NCBI RefSeq assembly: GCF_902805925.1
Contig: NZ_CADCUP010000034.1
Coordinates: 14,021-49,858 of the forward strand
DNA from: an uncultured Nocardioides sp.
GTDB taxonomy: Bacteria; Actinomycetota; Actinomycetes; Propionibacteriales; Nocardioidaceae
Length of the DNA stretch: 35,838 bases
Reading direction: 5' to 3'
The notes beneath the pieces were generated by a model. That model ran no database searches, had not been told where the DNA came from, and worked only from the letters and a program-made list of their open reading frames with translations. Made by a program: the position numbers and the translations under genes. Numbering within the stretch: the first letter of the stretch is position 1; the number at the start of each line of letters is the position of its first letter. This document shows positions 24,955 through 32,630 of the stretch, one piece after another.

Positions 24955-25464
24955 AGGTCTCTCTCGTCCTTATCGATCTCGTACCGCCGGGCCGGCCGGT
25001 GGTACCGCGTGCTGGTCTGTTCTCGACACGTCCCCCGGGTGAGGCCGTCCCGCCTGTCTCTCCGCCACCTCGTTCGACCCCCGCGGTCGGGCGTGTCGCG
25101 CGTTTCGCACGGCATTCGGCGCAGGTCGTCGAACTCTTGCTGGGTGGCGCCCGACGGTTCGTCGGGCTGATCGGGTCTCCCTGGCACCGCACACGACCGG
25201 GATGAACAGCCGTGGATGTCAGTGGTGCGGCCGCGCACGGCGACCACTGATCCATCCGGAGACACGATTCAGCAGTCAAGTGGTGCGGCGCACCCCGGCG
25301 ACCCGCCGGAGCAACCTGGATATCTTGACAGAGGTCGCGCCCGACACCAAATCCGATCGGGGGCGCCCGCTCGCCGCCCGACGGGCGGAGGGCGGAGCCG
25401 GGCTGGTGCCGGTCTGCGAGGATGGCCGCCGCAGCGAGTCGGGAGCAACAGTCGGGGGTCGGGC
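24955..25464. other. 510-base divergent spacer: S10 superoperon leader and membrane-operon upstream region
   Basis: No gene is seen. The spacer must hold the promoter that drives the ribosomal operon to the left and one for the membrane operon to the right. On the minus strand TTGACT (25274-25279) is a good -35, but the bases 16-19 downstream (GATGGAT) are a poor -10. An 11-base direct repeat AGTGGTGCGGC occurs at 25221-25231 and 25279-25289, and a large dyad lies at 25214-25257. The first 180 bases next to rpsJ show no clear hairpin or hexamer pair. Confidence 0.5.
25214..25257. promoter_or_regulatory. Large dyad upstream of rpsJ
   Basis: Arms TCAGTGGT (25219-25226) and ACCACTGA (25243-25250) are perfect complements. 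They are extended inside by GCCG/CGGC with a CGCA loop and outside by GGATG/CATCC past a 2-base bulge. It could be an operator over the candidate S10 promoter or a hairpin in its leader; the two roles cannot be separated from sequence. Confidence 0.5.
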
Positions 25465-26589
25465 ATGTCTGGTCAGGGCGAGTTCCCGCCCCCGGGAGCC
25501 GGTGCGGGAAGCTCCGAGCCGACCCAGCCGATGCATCCCGCGCCCGGGCACGGCCAGTGGCAGCCGGGCCAGTGGCCGCCGGCGTCCTACCCACCCCCTC
25601 CTCCTGGCTGGCGCCCGCCGGGCCAGGCGCCGATGGGCGCCGCGCACAAGCCCGGCGCCCTCCCCCTGCGGCCGCTGGGCCTCGGCGACATCTACGACGC
25701 GGCGTTCAAGATCATCCGCTTCAACCCGCGCGCGACGGTGGGGTCGGCCGTGCTGGTCGCGGCCGTGTCGATGGCCATCCCGGTGCTCATCACCGGGGGG
25801 TTCAGCGTGGCGGTCGACCTCTCCCTCGACGCGTCCGGGTCGGGCGAGCCGACCACGGCGGAGATCGCCGGGCTTCTCGGCGCTGGAGGCTCGCTCGTCC
25901 TCGGCACGGTCCTGCAGTCGATCGGGCTGATCCTGGTCACCGGCATGATCGCCCGCGTCTGCGCAGCCGCGGCGATCGGCACGCGGCTCGGCCTGGTCGA
26001 GGCGTGGCAGGAGACCCGCGGCCGTCGCTGGCGGCTGATCGGACTCACGGTCCTGCTCGCCCTGATGCTCACCGTCCTGATCGGCGTGTACGCCGGCTCG
26101 TGGGTGCTGGTCGTGCTCTCCGCCGACCGGACGTTGCCGGTGGTGCTCTACGGCCTCGTGAGCGTCCCGGTGTTCCTGGCCTGCCTCGTGTGGTTCTGGA
26201 TCAGGCTCTACTACCTGCCCGTGCCGGCCCTGATGCTCGAGGACGTCGGCGTGGTCGGCGCGATCCGCCGCGGCCATGCGCTGACACGGCGCCAGTTCTG
26301 GCGCACCTTCGGCATCGCGCTGCTGACCGTGGTGGTGGCGCAGGTGGCCGGCAGCATGCTCTCCCTGCCCGTCTCCTTCCTCGGCCAGGGCGCCATGCTG
26401 GCGGGGGCGCCGCCGGAGTGGGCGCTCTTCCTGCTGGTGCTCAGCCAGGCCCTCGCCTCCGTGGTGGCGGCGGCGTTCGTGTCGCCGTTCACCGCGACGG
26501 TCACGTCGTTGCAGTACCTCGACCAGCGGATGCGCAAGGAGGCGTACGACGTCGAGCTGATGACCCGGGCAGGGATCCGGGTCCCGTGA
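25465..26589 (+). CDS. Polytopic membrane protein, GPDPase membrane-domain-like
   Basis: The 374-residue protein has a Pro/Gly/Gln-rich cytoplasmic N-terminus (about 65 residues, including YPPPPPGWRPPG), then RPLGLGDIYDAAFKIIRFNP, a phrase typical of actinobacterial proteins annotated as glycerophosphoryl diester phosphodiesterase membrane domain. About six hydrophobic segments follow. No phosphodiesterase catalytic domain is present, so enzyme activity should not be assumed. The ATG at 25465 follows a weak GGGGGTC site. It overlaps the DUF4129 gene by 4 bases (GTGA) and heads the five-gene operon. Confidence 0.8.
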   Translation: MSGQGEFPPPGAGAGSSEPTQPMHPAPGHGQWQPGQWPPASYPPPPPGWRPPGQAPMGAAHKPGALPLRPLGLGDIYDAAFKIIRFNPRATVGSAVLVAAVSMAIPVLITGGFSVAVDLSLDASGSGEPTTAEIAGLLGAGGSLVLGTVLQSIGLILVTGMIARVCAAAAIGTRLGLVEAWQETRGRRWRLIGLTVLLALMLTVLIGVYAGSWVLVVLSADRTLPVVLYGLVSVPVFLACLVWFWIRLYYLPVPALMLEDVGVVGAIRRGHALTRRQFWRTFGIALLTVVVAQVAGSMLSLPVSFLGQGAMLAGAPPEWALFLLVLSQALASVVAAAFVSPFTATVTSLQYLDQRMRKEAYDVELMTRAGIRVP

Positions 26590-27197
26590 CGAGAAGCCTG
26601 CCCCTCGCACCGCTCGACCCCTCCCCCGACGAGGCCCGGTCGCTGCTGCGCCGTGAGCTGCTCCGGCCGGAGTACAACGACCAGGACCTCCTCGGCCGGC
26701 TGCTCGACTGGCTCCAGCGCACGCTGGACCGCGGCCTCGACGCCGCCTCCCGGGTGCCCGCGCTGTCCACCTTCGTCGCGATGCTCGTCCTCTGCCTGCT
26801 CGTCCTCGCGCTGGCCTGGCTCGTCAGCCGGGCCCGTGGCTCCGCGGCCGCCGACCGGGCAGCCGGTCCGGTGCTGACCGACGAGCGCGTCAGCGCTGCC
26901 GAGCTGCGCGCCCGCGCCGAGGCCGCCCTGGCCGAGGGCCGGGCGGACGACGCGCTCGTCGACGGCTTCCGGGCGCTCGCCGTACGCCAGGTGGAGCGAG
27001 GCCGCCTTCCCGAGGCGCCGGGCACCACCGCGCGCGAGGTGGCCCGCGACCTCGGTGCCGCCGTGCCGGCGCTCGCGCCCCGGGCCGAGGAGGCCGCCAC
27101 CCGCTTCGACCTCGTCCTGTACGGCGGCCGCCCGGCCACCCGGGAGCAGGCCGTCTCCGTGCTGGCGCTCGACGACGACCTGGTGGGCGTGCGGTGA
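26586..27197 (+). CDS. DUF4129 domain membrane protein
   Basis: The 203-residue protein has one membrane helix at about 61-80 (STFVAMLVLCLLVLALAWLV), a membrane-proximal N-terminal segment with RRELLRPEYNDQDLLGRLLDW and a C-terminal cytoplasmic helical domain (GFRALAVRQVERG...PGTTAREVARDL...FDLVLYGGRPAT). This is the DUF4129 pattern found in many actinobacterial operons with DUF58 and MoxR. Function unknown; proposed links to transglutaminase-like and envelope processes in other loci do not transfer directly because no transglutaminase is here. GTG start and stop overlap both neighbours by 4 bases. Confidence 0.85.
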   Translation: MTRSLPLAPLDPSPDEARSLLRRELLRPEYNDQDLLGRLLDWLQRTLDRGLDAASRVPALSTFVAMLVLCLLVLALAWLVSRARGSAAADRAAGPVLTDERVSAAELRARAEAALAEGRADDALVDGFRALAVRQVERGRLPEAPGTTAREVARDLGAAVPALAPRAEEAATRFDLVLYGGRPATREQAVSVLALDDDLVGVR

Positions 27198-28306
27198 GCA
27201 GCGGGGGCTGGCAGCGGCACCGCTCCACCCTGCTGATCGCCGGCGGGGTGCTGGCGGCCCTGCTCGTCGTCCTGCTGCTCGGGACGCCGGGCAACCGCAC
27301 CGCGGCACGGCTCGACCCTGACAACCCCGGCCCCGACGGCGCCCGCGCGCTCGGGAGGGTGCTCGCCGACGAGGGCGTCGACGTGCGGGTCGTGCGCGGC
27401 GCCGACGCCTTCGACGACGAGACCGTCGACGCGGGCACCACGGTGCTGGTGACCTCCAGCGACCAGCTGGGCGACAGCACGACCCGTCGGCTGCTCGACC
27501 ACGCCTCCCCCGGCCTGCTCGTCGTCGCCGAGCCCGGCATCGGGGTCGTCGGGGCGCTCGGGGTGTCGTCGCTGCCGACGACGGTCAGGCCGGACGGCGA
27601 CGTCGACGCCGGCTGCGACGAGCCCGCCCTGCGCGACCTCGACATCAGCATCGAGAGCGGCCAGGCCTTCGCGGAACCGGGCTGCTTCCCCACCGCCGAG
27701 GGCCGGCTGCTGACGCGGCCCACCGACGCGCTGGTGCTGCTCGGCGCAGGCGACGTCCTGGCCAACGACCAGGTGCTGGTGGCGGACAACGCCGCCGCGG
27801 CGCTGCGGCTGCTCGGCGAGCGGCCCCGCCTGGTCTGGTACGTCCCGTCGTACGCCGACCTCGTGGGGGACGACGGCGTCAGCGTCCGCAGCCTGCTGCC
27901 GGCCTGGTTGCTGCCGGCCGGGTGGCTGCTCGGGCTCAGCACGGTCGCCCTGATGCTCTGGCGAGGTCGGCGACTCGGGCCGCTGGCCACCGAGCCGCTG
28001 CCGGTGGTGGTGAAGGCGGTGGAGACCACCCAGAGCCGCGGGCGGCTCTACCGGCGCACCGGCGACCGCGCGCACGCCGCCGCAGCGCTGCGGCGCGCGA
28101 GCCGGAGGTCGGCGGAGACCGCGCTGCGGCTGCCGCCCGGCGACCTGGGTGCCCTGGTGCCCGCGCTCGCCGAGCGCACCGGACGCCCGCCCGAGGAGCT
28201 GGCCCGGCTGCTCGACCACGACGGTCCCCCGCCGGCGTCCGACCCCGACCTGATCCGCCTGGCCAGCGAGCTGGCCGCACTCGACAGAGAGGTACGCCGC
28301 ACATGA
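27194..28306 (+). CDS. DUF4350 domain membrane protein
   Basis: The 370-residue protein has an N-terminal membrane helix (LLIAGGVLAALLVVLLLG), an extracytoplasmic domain of about 210 residues beginning LDPDNPGPDGARALGRVLAD, a second helix (LLPAGWLLGLSTVALMLW) and a cytoplasmic helical tail. The DUF4350 part resembles a class I glutamine amidotransferase-like/GATase fold involved in binding more than catalysis. Two cysteines lie in the outer domain (GCDEP, PGCFP) and might form a disulfide. It overlaps DUF4129 (GTGA) and moxR (ATGA) by 4 bases each. Confidence 0.83.
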   Translation: MSSGGWQRHRSTLLIAGGVLAALLVVLLLGTPGNRTAARLDPDNPGPDGARALGRVLADEGVDVRVVRGADAFDDETVDAGTTVLVTSSDQLGDSTTRRLLDHASPGLLVVAEPGIGVVGALGVSSLPTTVRPDGDVDAGCDEPALRDLDISIESGQAFAEPGCFPTAEGRLLTRPTDALVLLGAGDVLANDQVLVADNAAAALRLLGERPRLVWYVPSYADLVGDDGVSVRSLLPAWLLPAGWLLGLSTVALMLWRGRRLGPLATEPLPVVVKAVETTQSRGRLYRRTGDRAHAAAALRRASRRSAETALRLPPGDLGALVPALAERTGRPPEELARLLDHDGPPPASDPDLIRLASELAALDREVRRT

Positions 28307-29289
28307 CCCACCCATCCCAGGAGGCGCTGCGCCACGACGCCGGCGACGCGCGCGAGCGACTGGCCGCCGTACGCACCGAGGTCGGCAAGGTCGTCGTCGG
28401 CCAGGACGCCGCCGTGTCTGGGCTGCTCGTCGCGCTCCTGACGGGTGGCCACGTGCTGATGGAGGGCGTGCCGGGCGTCGCCAAGACCCTGCTGGTGCGC
28501 ACCCTGGCGGCGTCCCTGGACGTGCAGACCCGGCGCGTGCAGTTCACGCCCGACCTGATGCCCGGCGACATCACCGGCTCGATGGTGATCGAGGGAGCCC
28601 GCAGCGAGCTGGCGTTCCGCGAGGGCCCCCTGTTCACCAACCTGCTGCTCGCCGACGAGATCAACCGGACCCCGCCGAAGACGCAGTCGGCCCTGCTCGA
28701 GGCGATGGAGGAGGGCCAGGTCTCCGTCGACGGCGTCTCGCGGCCCCTCCCCCGGCCCTTCCTCGTCGCGGCGACCCAGAACCCCGTGGAGTACGAGGGC
28801 ACCTACCCCCTGCCCGAGGCCCAGCTCGACCGCTTCCTGCTCAAGGTGGTGCTGCCCGTGCCCGACCGGGCCGCCGAGCTGGAGATCCTCAGCCGCCACG
28901 CGGCGGGCTTCGACCCGCGCGACCTCGGCGCGGCCGGGGTGTCCCCGGTCGCGGGGGCCGCCGACATCGCCGCCGGCCAGGCGGCCTGCCGGTCGGTGCA
29001 GGTCTCCCCGGAGGTGGCCGGCTACATCGTCGACATCGCCCGGGCGACCCGGCAGTCGCCGTCGCTGTCGCTGGGGGTCTCCCCCCGCGGCGCGACGGCG
29101 CTGCTGCGCGCGGCACGGGCCTGGGCCTGGCTCACCGGTCGTGACTTCGTGACCCCGGACGACGTCAAGGCCCTGGCCCACGCGGCCCTGGTGCACCGGC
29201 TCGGGCTGCGACCGGAGGCCGAGCTCGAGGGCGTCGACGTCGGCGCCGTGCTGTCCTCCGCGCTGGGCTCGGTGCCGGTGCCGCGATGA
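28303..29289 (+). CDS. MoxR-family AAA+ ATPase
   Basis: The 328-residue protein has Walker A GVPGVAKT (55-62), Walker B LLLADEI with Asp118-Glu119, sensor-like ATQNP, and the MoxR phrase QLDRFLLKV followed by the helical lid with SLGVSPRGATALLRAARAWA. MoxR ATPases act as chaperone-like remodelers, often inserting metal or maturing a VWA-domain partner; the adjacent DUF58 protein with its VWA-like region is the expected partner. Start at ATG 28303 overlaps the DUF4350 stop. It ends 13 bases before the DUF58 gene. Confidence 0.92.
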   Translation: MTHPSQEALRHDAGDARERLAAVRTEVGKVVVGQDAAVSGLLVALLTGGHVLMEGVPGVAKTLLVRTLAASLDVQTRRVQFTPDLMPGDITGSMVIEGARSELAFREGPLFTNLLLADEINRTPPKTQSALLEAMEEGQVSVDGVSRPLPRPFLVAATQNPVEYEGTYPLPEAQLDRFLLKVVLPVPDRAAELEILSRHAAGFDPRDLGAAGVSPVAGAADIAAGQAACRSVQVSPEVAGYIVDIARATRQSPSLSLGVSPRGATALLRAARAWAWLTGRDFVTPDDVKALAHAALVHRLGLRPEAELEGVDVGAVLSSALGSVPVPR

Positions 29290-29302
29290 GCCGGAGGGCC
29301 TG

Positions 29303-30595
29303 ATGGCGATCACCGGACGCGTGCCGCTGCTGCTCCTGCTGGGGCTGGTGCCGGTGGTGCTGCGACCCGGCATGGGCACGGTGTGGCTGTGGGTGCTGGC
29401 CGTCTCGGTGCTCGTGCTCCTCGACTGGGCGCTCGCGCCGCCGCCTCGGACCGTGGCGATCACCCGGCGCCCGCCCGGCACCGTGCGGCTGGGCACGCCC
29501 GCGACCTCGGAGCTGGTGCTGACCACCGGGCGGGAGCGGACCGTGCACGCGACCGTGCGCGACGCCTGGCAGCCCAGCGCCGGCGCCACCGCCAACCGGC
29601 ACCGGGTGCGCGTCTCCCGCGACCGCGGCGCCCGGGTCGCGACTCCCCTGCTGCCCGTACGCCGCGGCGACCTGGCCGCGTCCGGGGTGACCGTGCGCAC
29701 CGTCGGGCCCCTCGGCCTCGCCGCCCGCCAGGCCACCCTCGACGTCCCCGGCACGGTCCGCTCGCTGCCTCCGTTCGACTCGCGCAAGCACCTGCCGTCG
29801 CGGCTGGCGCGGCTGCGAGACCTCGACGGCCGCTCGGCGGTGCGGGTGCGCGGCCAGGGCACGGAGTTCGACTCGCTGCGCGAGTACGTGCGCGGCGACG
29901 ACGTCCGCTCGATCGACTGGCGCGCGTCGGCCCGCAACCGCGACGTCGTGGTGCGCACCTGGCAGCCCGAGCGCGACCGCCGCGTGGTGCTGGTGCTCGA
30001 CACCTCCCGCACCTCGGCCGGCCGCGTCGAGGACGTGCCCCGCATCGACTCGGCGATGGACGCCGCGCTGCTGCTCGCGGCGCTGGCTGCGCGGGCCGGC
30101 GACCGCATCGACTTCGTCGCCGGCGACCGGCAGGTCCGCAGCAGGCTGCGCTCGACCGGCGCGCGCGACGTCGCCGCGACGTTGCAGGAGTCCATGGCCG
30201 ACCTCGAGCCGGTCATTGCGGAGGCCGACTGGCGTGCCCTGGCCGGGGCGGTCACGGCGCTGGGCCGGCAGCGCGCGCTGGTCGTGCTCCTCACGCCGCT
30301 CGAGCCCACGTCGGTGGAGGAGGGCCTGCTGCCCGTGCTGCCGACCCTGACCCGGCACCACCGGGTCGTCGTCGCCTCCGTGCAGGACCCCGCCCTCACC
30401 GCCATGGCCGCCCGGCACGGCGATGCCGCCGAGGTGTACGACGCGGCGGCCGCTCAGCAGGTGCTGGCCCGGCGCCGACACACCGCCGACCTGCTGCAGG
30501 CGCTCGGCGTCGACGTGGTCGACGCGCCGGCGGCCGGGCTGCCGCCCGCGCTGGCCGACCACTACCTCGCGCTCAAGGCGCGCGGCCTGCTCTAG
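29303..30595 (+). CDS. DUF58 domain protein with VWA-like region
   Basis: The 430-residue protein has two N-terminal membrane helices (about 6-20 and 26-42), a beta-rich extracytoplasmic or linker part, and the DUF58 signature GTEFDSLREYVRGDD then VRSIDWRASA at about 186-210. A VWA-like fold follows, with a MIDAS-like DTSRTS at 233-238. DUF58 proteins pair with MoxR ATPases. It closes the operon. Its TAG and the TAG of the convergent FHA gene share CTAG (30592-30595). Confidence 0.9.
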   Translation: MAITGRVPLLLLLGLVPVVLRPGMGTVWLWVLAVSVLVLLDWALAPPPRTVAITRRPPGTVRLGTPATSELVLTTGRERTVHATVRDAWQPSAGATANRHRVRVSRDRGARVATPLLPVRRGDLAASGVTVRTVGPLGLAARQATLDVPGTVRSLPPFDSRKHLPSRLARLRDLDGRSAVRVRGQGTEFDSLREYVRGDDVRSIDWRASARNRDVVVRTWQPERDRRVVLVLDTSRTSAGRVEDVPRIDSAMDAALLLAALAARAGDRIDFVAGDRQVRSRLRSTGARDVAATLQESMADLEPVIAEADWRALAGAVTALGRQRALVVLLTPLEPTSVEEGLLPVLPTLTRHHRVVVASVQDPALTAMAARHGDAAEVYDAAAAQQVLARRRHTADLLQALGVDVVDAPAAGLPPALADHYLALKARGLL

Positions 30596-31428
30596 CCCCG
30601 GTGCCGCGGCGGCTGGGGCACCTGGTGACCGAGCTCGCCCCCGATGCGACCACCGAAGGGGCGGCCGTGGTCGGCGAACTCCTCGCGGGCGTAGATCAGG
30701 GTGTGGTCGCCGAGGTCGACGCGGGTGCCGGTGCGCAGGATGCTCGACGCCTTGGGCGCACCGTGCACGCGGACCACGCCGTCGACCGCGTGCACCACCC
30801 ACTCGTCGTTCTCGTCGTGGCTGATGCGGGCGTGCACCGGGGCCAGGCCGCCGAGCACCACGTCGCACGTCTCGGACGACCCGATGGTCAGGCCGTCGTG
30901 CAGCCAGTAGGTGGGCAGCCACCGTGACCGGTCGACCGGGCCGCGGGCGTGCACGAGGCGTGCCTGCCCACCACCGGCCGGGTCGTGCGTGGTCGTCGCC
31001 CGGCGACGGGGACGACGCTGCATCGTCGGGGCGATCGGCCACAGCGTCGGGGCCGGCAGCAGGCCGGCGTCGGGCAGGACGGGCGCCGTACGACGGGCCC
31101 GCGAGCGTCCCGCGGTCCAGGCGCCGCGCAGGCTGCCGAGCCGGACGCGGCGGGTCCCGGTGAGACGCCGCTGCCACCACGGCGCCGACACGGCTCCGAG
31201 CGTGACCAGGTGGGTGCCCCCGTGCTCGACGCGCACCTGCACGCCCTGGGCAGCCAGGCCCTGGGCCAGGGCCCGGACGGCGACGGCGTCCCCGGCGCCA
31301 GCGAAGGCGCCGGGGTCGTCGACCTCGAGGACGAGCCGGTTGTCGCGCCCGGTCATCCGGCCGTGCACCGTCGCGGCTCCCGGTCGCTCCAGCTCCAGGA
31401 CCAGGTCGGCCGCGACGCGCAGGCTCAC
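30592..31428 (-). CDS. FHA-fold protein with degenerate phosphothreonine site
   Basis: The 278-residue protein begins at GTG 31426-31428, which overlaps the stop of the upstream gene (GTGA). Residues 1-100 are an uncharacterised alpha/beta region; 100-160 are basic and probably disordered; 178-248 resemble an FHA domain (LHDGLTIGSSETCDVVLGG...VHARI...ILRTGTRVDLGDHTLIYARE). The FHA Arg after Gly is Ser184, and the SxxH serine is Ala196 (APVH), so two residues that bind phosphothreonine are missing. A scaffold or non-phospho interaction is more likely. A longer upstream reading would give a His-rich N-terminus and is rejected. Confidence 0.75.
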   Translation of the reverse strand: MSLRVAADLVLELERPGAATVHGRMTGRDNRLVLEVDDPGAFAGAGDAVAVRALAQGLAAQGVQVRVEHGGTHLVTLGAVSAPWWQRRLTGTRRVRLGSLRGAWTAGRSRARRTAPVLPDAGLLPAPTLWPIAPTMQRRPRRRATTTHDPAGGGQARLVHARGPVDRSRWLPTYWLHDGLTIGSSETCDVVLGGLAPVHARISHDENDEWVVHAVDGVVRVHGAPKASSILRTGTRVDLGDHTLIYAREEFADHGRPFGGRIGGELGHQVPQPPRHRG

Positions 31429-31676
31429 GCCCCGCTCCGGTCCGGTGCGCTCCCTCCGTGCTCGCTCGTGGTGATGGTGAGCGTGCCGTTGAGCTTCCAC
31501 GTGGCACGCGGCGCCCGGGGGCCGGTGTCGCGCGGCACCTCGACGGCCATGTCCTCGAAGGAGTAGTGGATGGCTGCCTCACGACCGGTGAGGAAGCTCC
31601 ACATGCGCTGGCCGAGATCGGTCCAGTCGACCACCTCGTTGCTCGCTCCCGTCTCGGGTCCACTGCTGATCGACAC
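31425..31676 (-). CDS. Small conserved-looking hypothetical protein upstream of the FHA gene
   Basis: I do not recognise a family. The 83-residue reading starts at GTG 31674-31676 with GGAGG four bases upstream. Upstream in-frame GTG and TTG codons up to 31712 would add at most 12 residues. The sequence is a single compact domain with WTDLGQRMWSFLTGREAAIH, FEDMAVEVPRD and the beta-like ending WKLNGTLTITTSEHG. No membrane helix or signal peptide. The 4-base overlap with the FHA gene indicates that both products are made together and probably interact. Confidence 0.6.
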   Translation of the reverse strand: MSISSGPETGASNEVVDWTDLGQRMWSFLTGREAAIHYSFEDMAVEVPRDTGPRAPRATWKLNGTLTITTSEHGGSAPDRSGA

Positions 31677-31704
31677 GACGCCTCCAGATTTCTCGGTCAA
31701 CACC

Positions 31705-31734
31705 TTCCTCAACAGGTTGTTGAAGAACTATGGT
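31705..31734 (+). promoter_or_regulatory. Operator-like palindrome and leaderless-type promoter of the MerR-DICT gene
   Basis: TTCCTCAAC (31705-31713) and GTTGAAGAA (31719-31727) form an inverted repeat with one mismatch and a 5-base spacer. A third half-site TCAACA lies at 31697-31702. TATGGT (31729-31734) follows at once and is 6 bases before ATG 31741. The palindrome covers the -35 to -10 region, where MerR-type regulators bind, and lies between the divergent genes. Confidence 0.55.
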
Positions 31735-31740
31735 CAGAAC

Positions 31741-32628
31741 ATGAACACATCGTCGAGGTTTTCGCAAGGGTCCGACGCAGGGGAGTCGGCCCTGACGATC
31801 GGCGACCTCGCCGACCGCACCGGGATCAGCCCCGCCACGCTGAGGGTCTGGGAGCAGCGGCACGGCTTCCCCTGCCCCACCCGGCTCGAGAGCGGGCACC
31901 GCCGCTACGCCGAGTCGGACGTCGAGGGCGTGCTCGCCGTCGTGCACCGTCGTGACGCCGGGGTGCGCCTCGACGTGGCCATCGAGGAGATGACGCGCGC
32001 CGCCGGGCGGGCGGCCGCACCGCGGTCGCCGTCGGTCTACGCCACCCTGCGCAGGCGCCACCCGCACCTGGCGACCCACCAGCTGAAGAAGTCCACGCTG
32101 CTGGCGCTGTCGTGGGCGATCGAGGACGAGTTCTGCGCCAAGGCCGACCGGGCGCACATCTTCGGCGCCTTCCAGACCACGAGCCGCTACGCCCCGGCGC
32201 GGGCTCGGTGGGTCGAGCTGGGCCGGGTGGCGACCTCCGCGTTCGTGTTCGCCGACTTCGACCAGCCGTCGACCGGCGGCAAGCCCGTGGAGGTGCCGCT
32301 GGCCCACGACGCCCCGATGCGCCGCGAGTGGACCGTCGTGTGCGACTCCACCGACCTGCCCGTGGCGCTGACGGCGTGGGAGGTGCCCCTGCAGTCCGGT
32401 GTGCCCGACGCCAAGCGCATCTTCGAGTCGATGTGGACCGTCGAGCCGACCGCCGTCCGCGACGCCGCGCGCGTCTGCGCGCAGGTGGCCGGGGCGGTCG
32501 CCCCCGACCGGGCGGCCCCGGTGCTCTACGACCTCGCCTCGCAGCCGGCCACCGGCGTCGCCGACCTCGCCTCGGTGACCGCGATGTTCAACCGCGTCGT
32601 CGCCTACGTCGACCGCTTCGGCTCCTGA
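31741..32628 (+). CDS. MerR-family regulator with DICT sensory domain
   Basis: The 295-residue protein has a MerR winged helix at about 18-65 (TIGDLADRTGISPATLRVWE then GFPCPTRLESGHRRY), a linker and a DICT domain from about residue 112 (LKKSTLLALSWAIEDE...IFGAFQTTSRYAPARARWVEL...AFVFADFD). DICT domains are sensory modules named from diguanylate cyclases and two-component systems; the ligand is unsettled and light-related roles have been proposed because they co-occur with photolyase and carotenoid genes. No B12-binding motif is present, so it is not a CarH/LitR photoreceptor. It precedes an FAD enzyme by 2 bases. Confidence 0.85.
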   Translation: MNTSSRFSQGSDAGESALTIGDLADRTGISPATLRVWEQRHGFPCPTRLESGHRRYAESDVEGVLAVVHRRDAGVRLDVAIEEMTRAAGRAAAPRSPSVYATLRRRHPHLATHQLKKSTLLALSWAIEDEFCAKADRAHIFGAFQTTSRYAPARARWVELGRVATSAFVFADFDQPSTGGKPVEVPLAHDAPMRREWTVVCDSTDLPVALTAWEVPLQSGVPDAKRIFESMWTVEPTAVRDAARVCAQVAGAVAPDRAAPVLYDLASQPATGVADLASVTAMFNRVVAYVDRFGS

Positions 32629-32630
32629 CG

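Noticed and set aside
25325..25353. TTGACA at 25325-25330 as promoter of the membrane operon
   Set aside because: The bases 17 positions downstream (CAAATC) do not resemble TANNNT, and the start codon is 110 bases further on. It remains possible but is not supported.
28048..30405. Minus-strand frame of about 785 codons over moxR and the DUF58 gene
   Set aside because: Ser/Arg/Thr-rich shadow without domains; the plus-strand genes are supported by Walker and DUF58 motifs.
31429..31500. Longer N-terminus of the FHA protein
   Set aside because: It adds a His/Arg-rich stretch that is the shifted frame of the upstream small gene; GTG 31426-31428 with the GTGA overlap is the better start.
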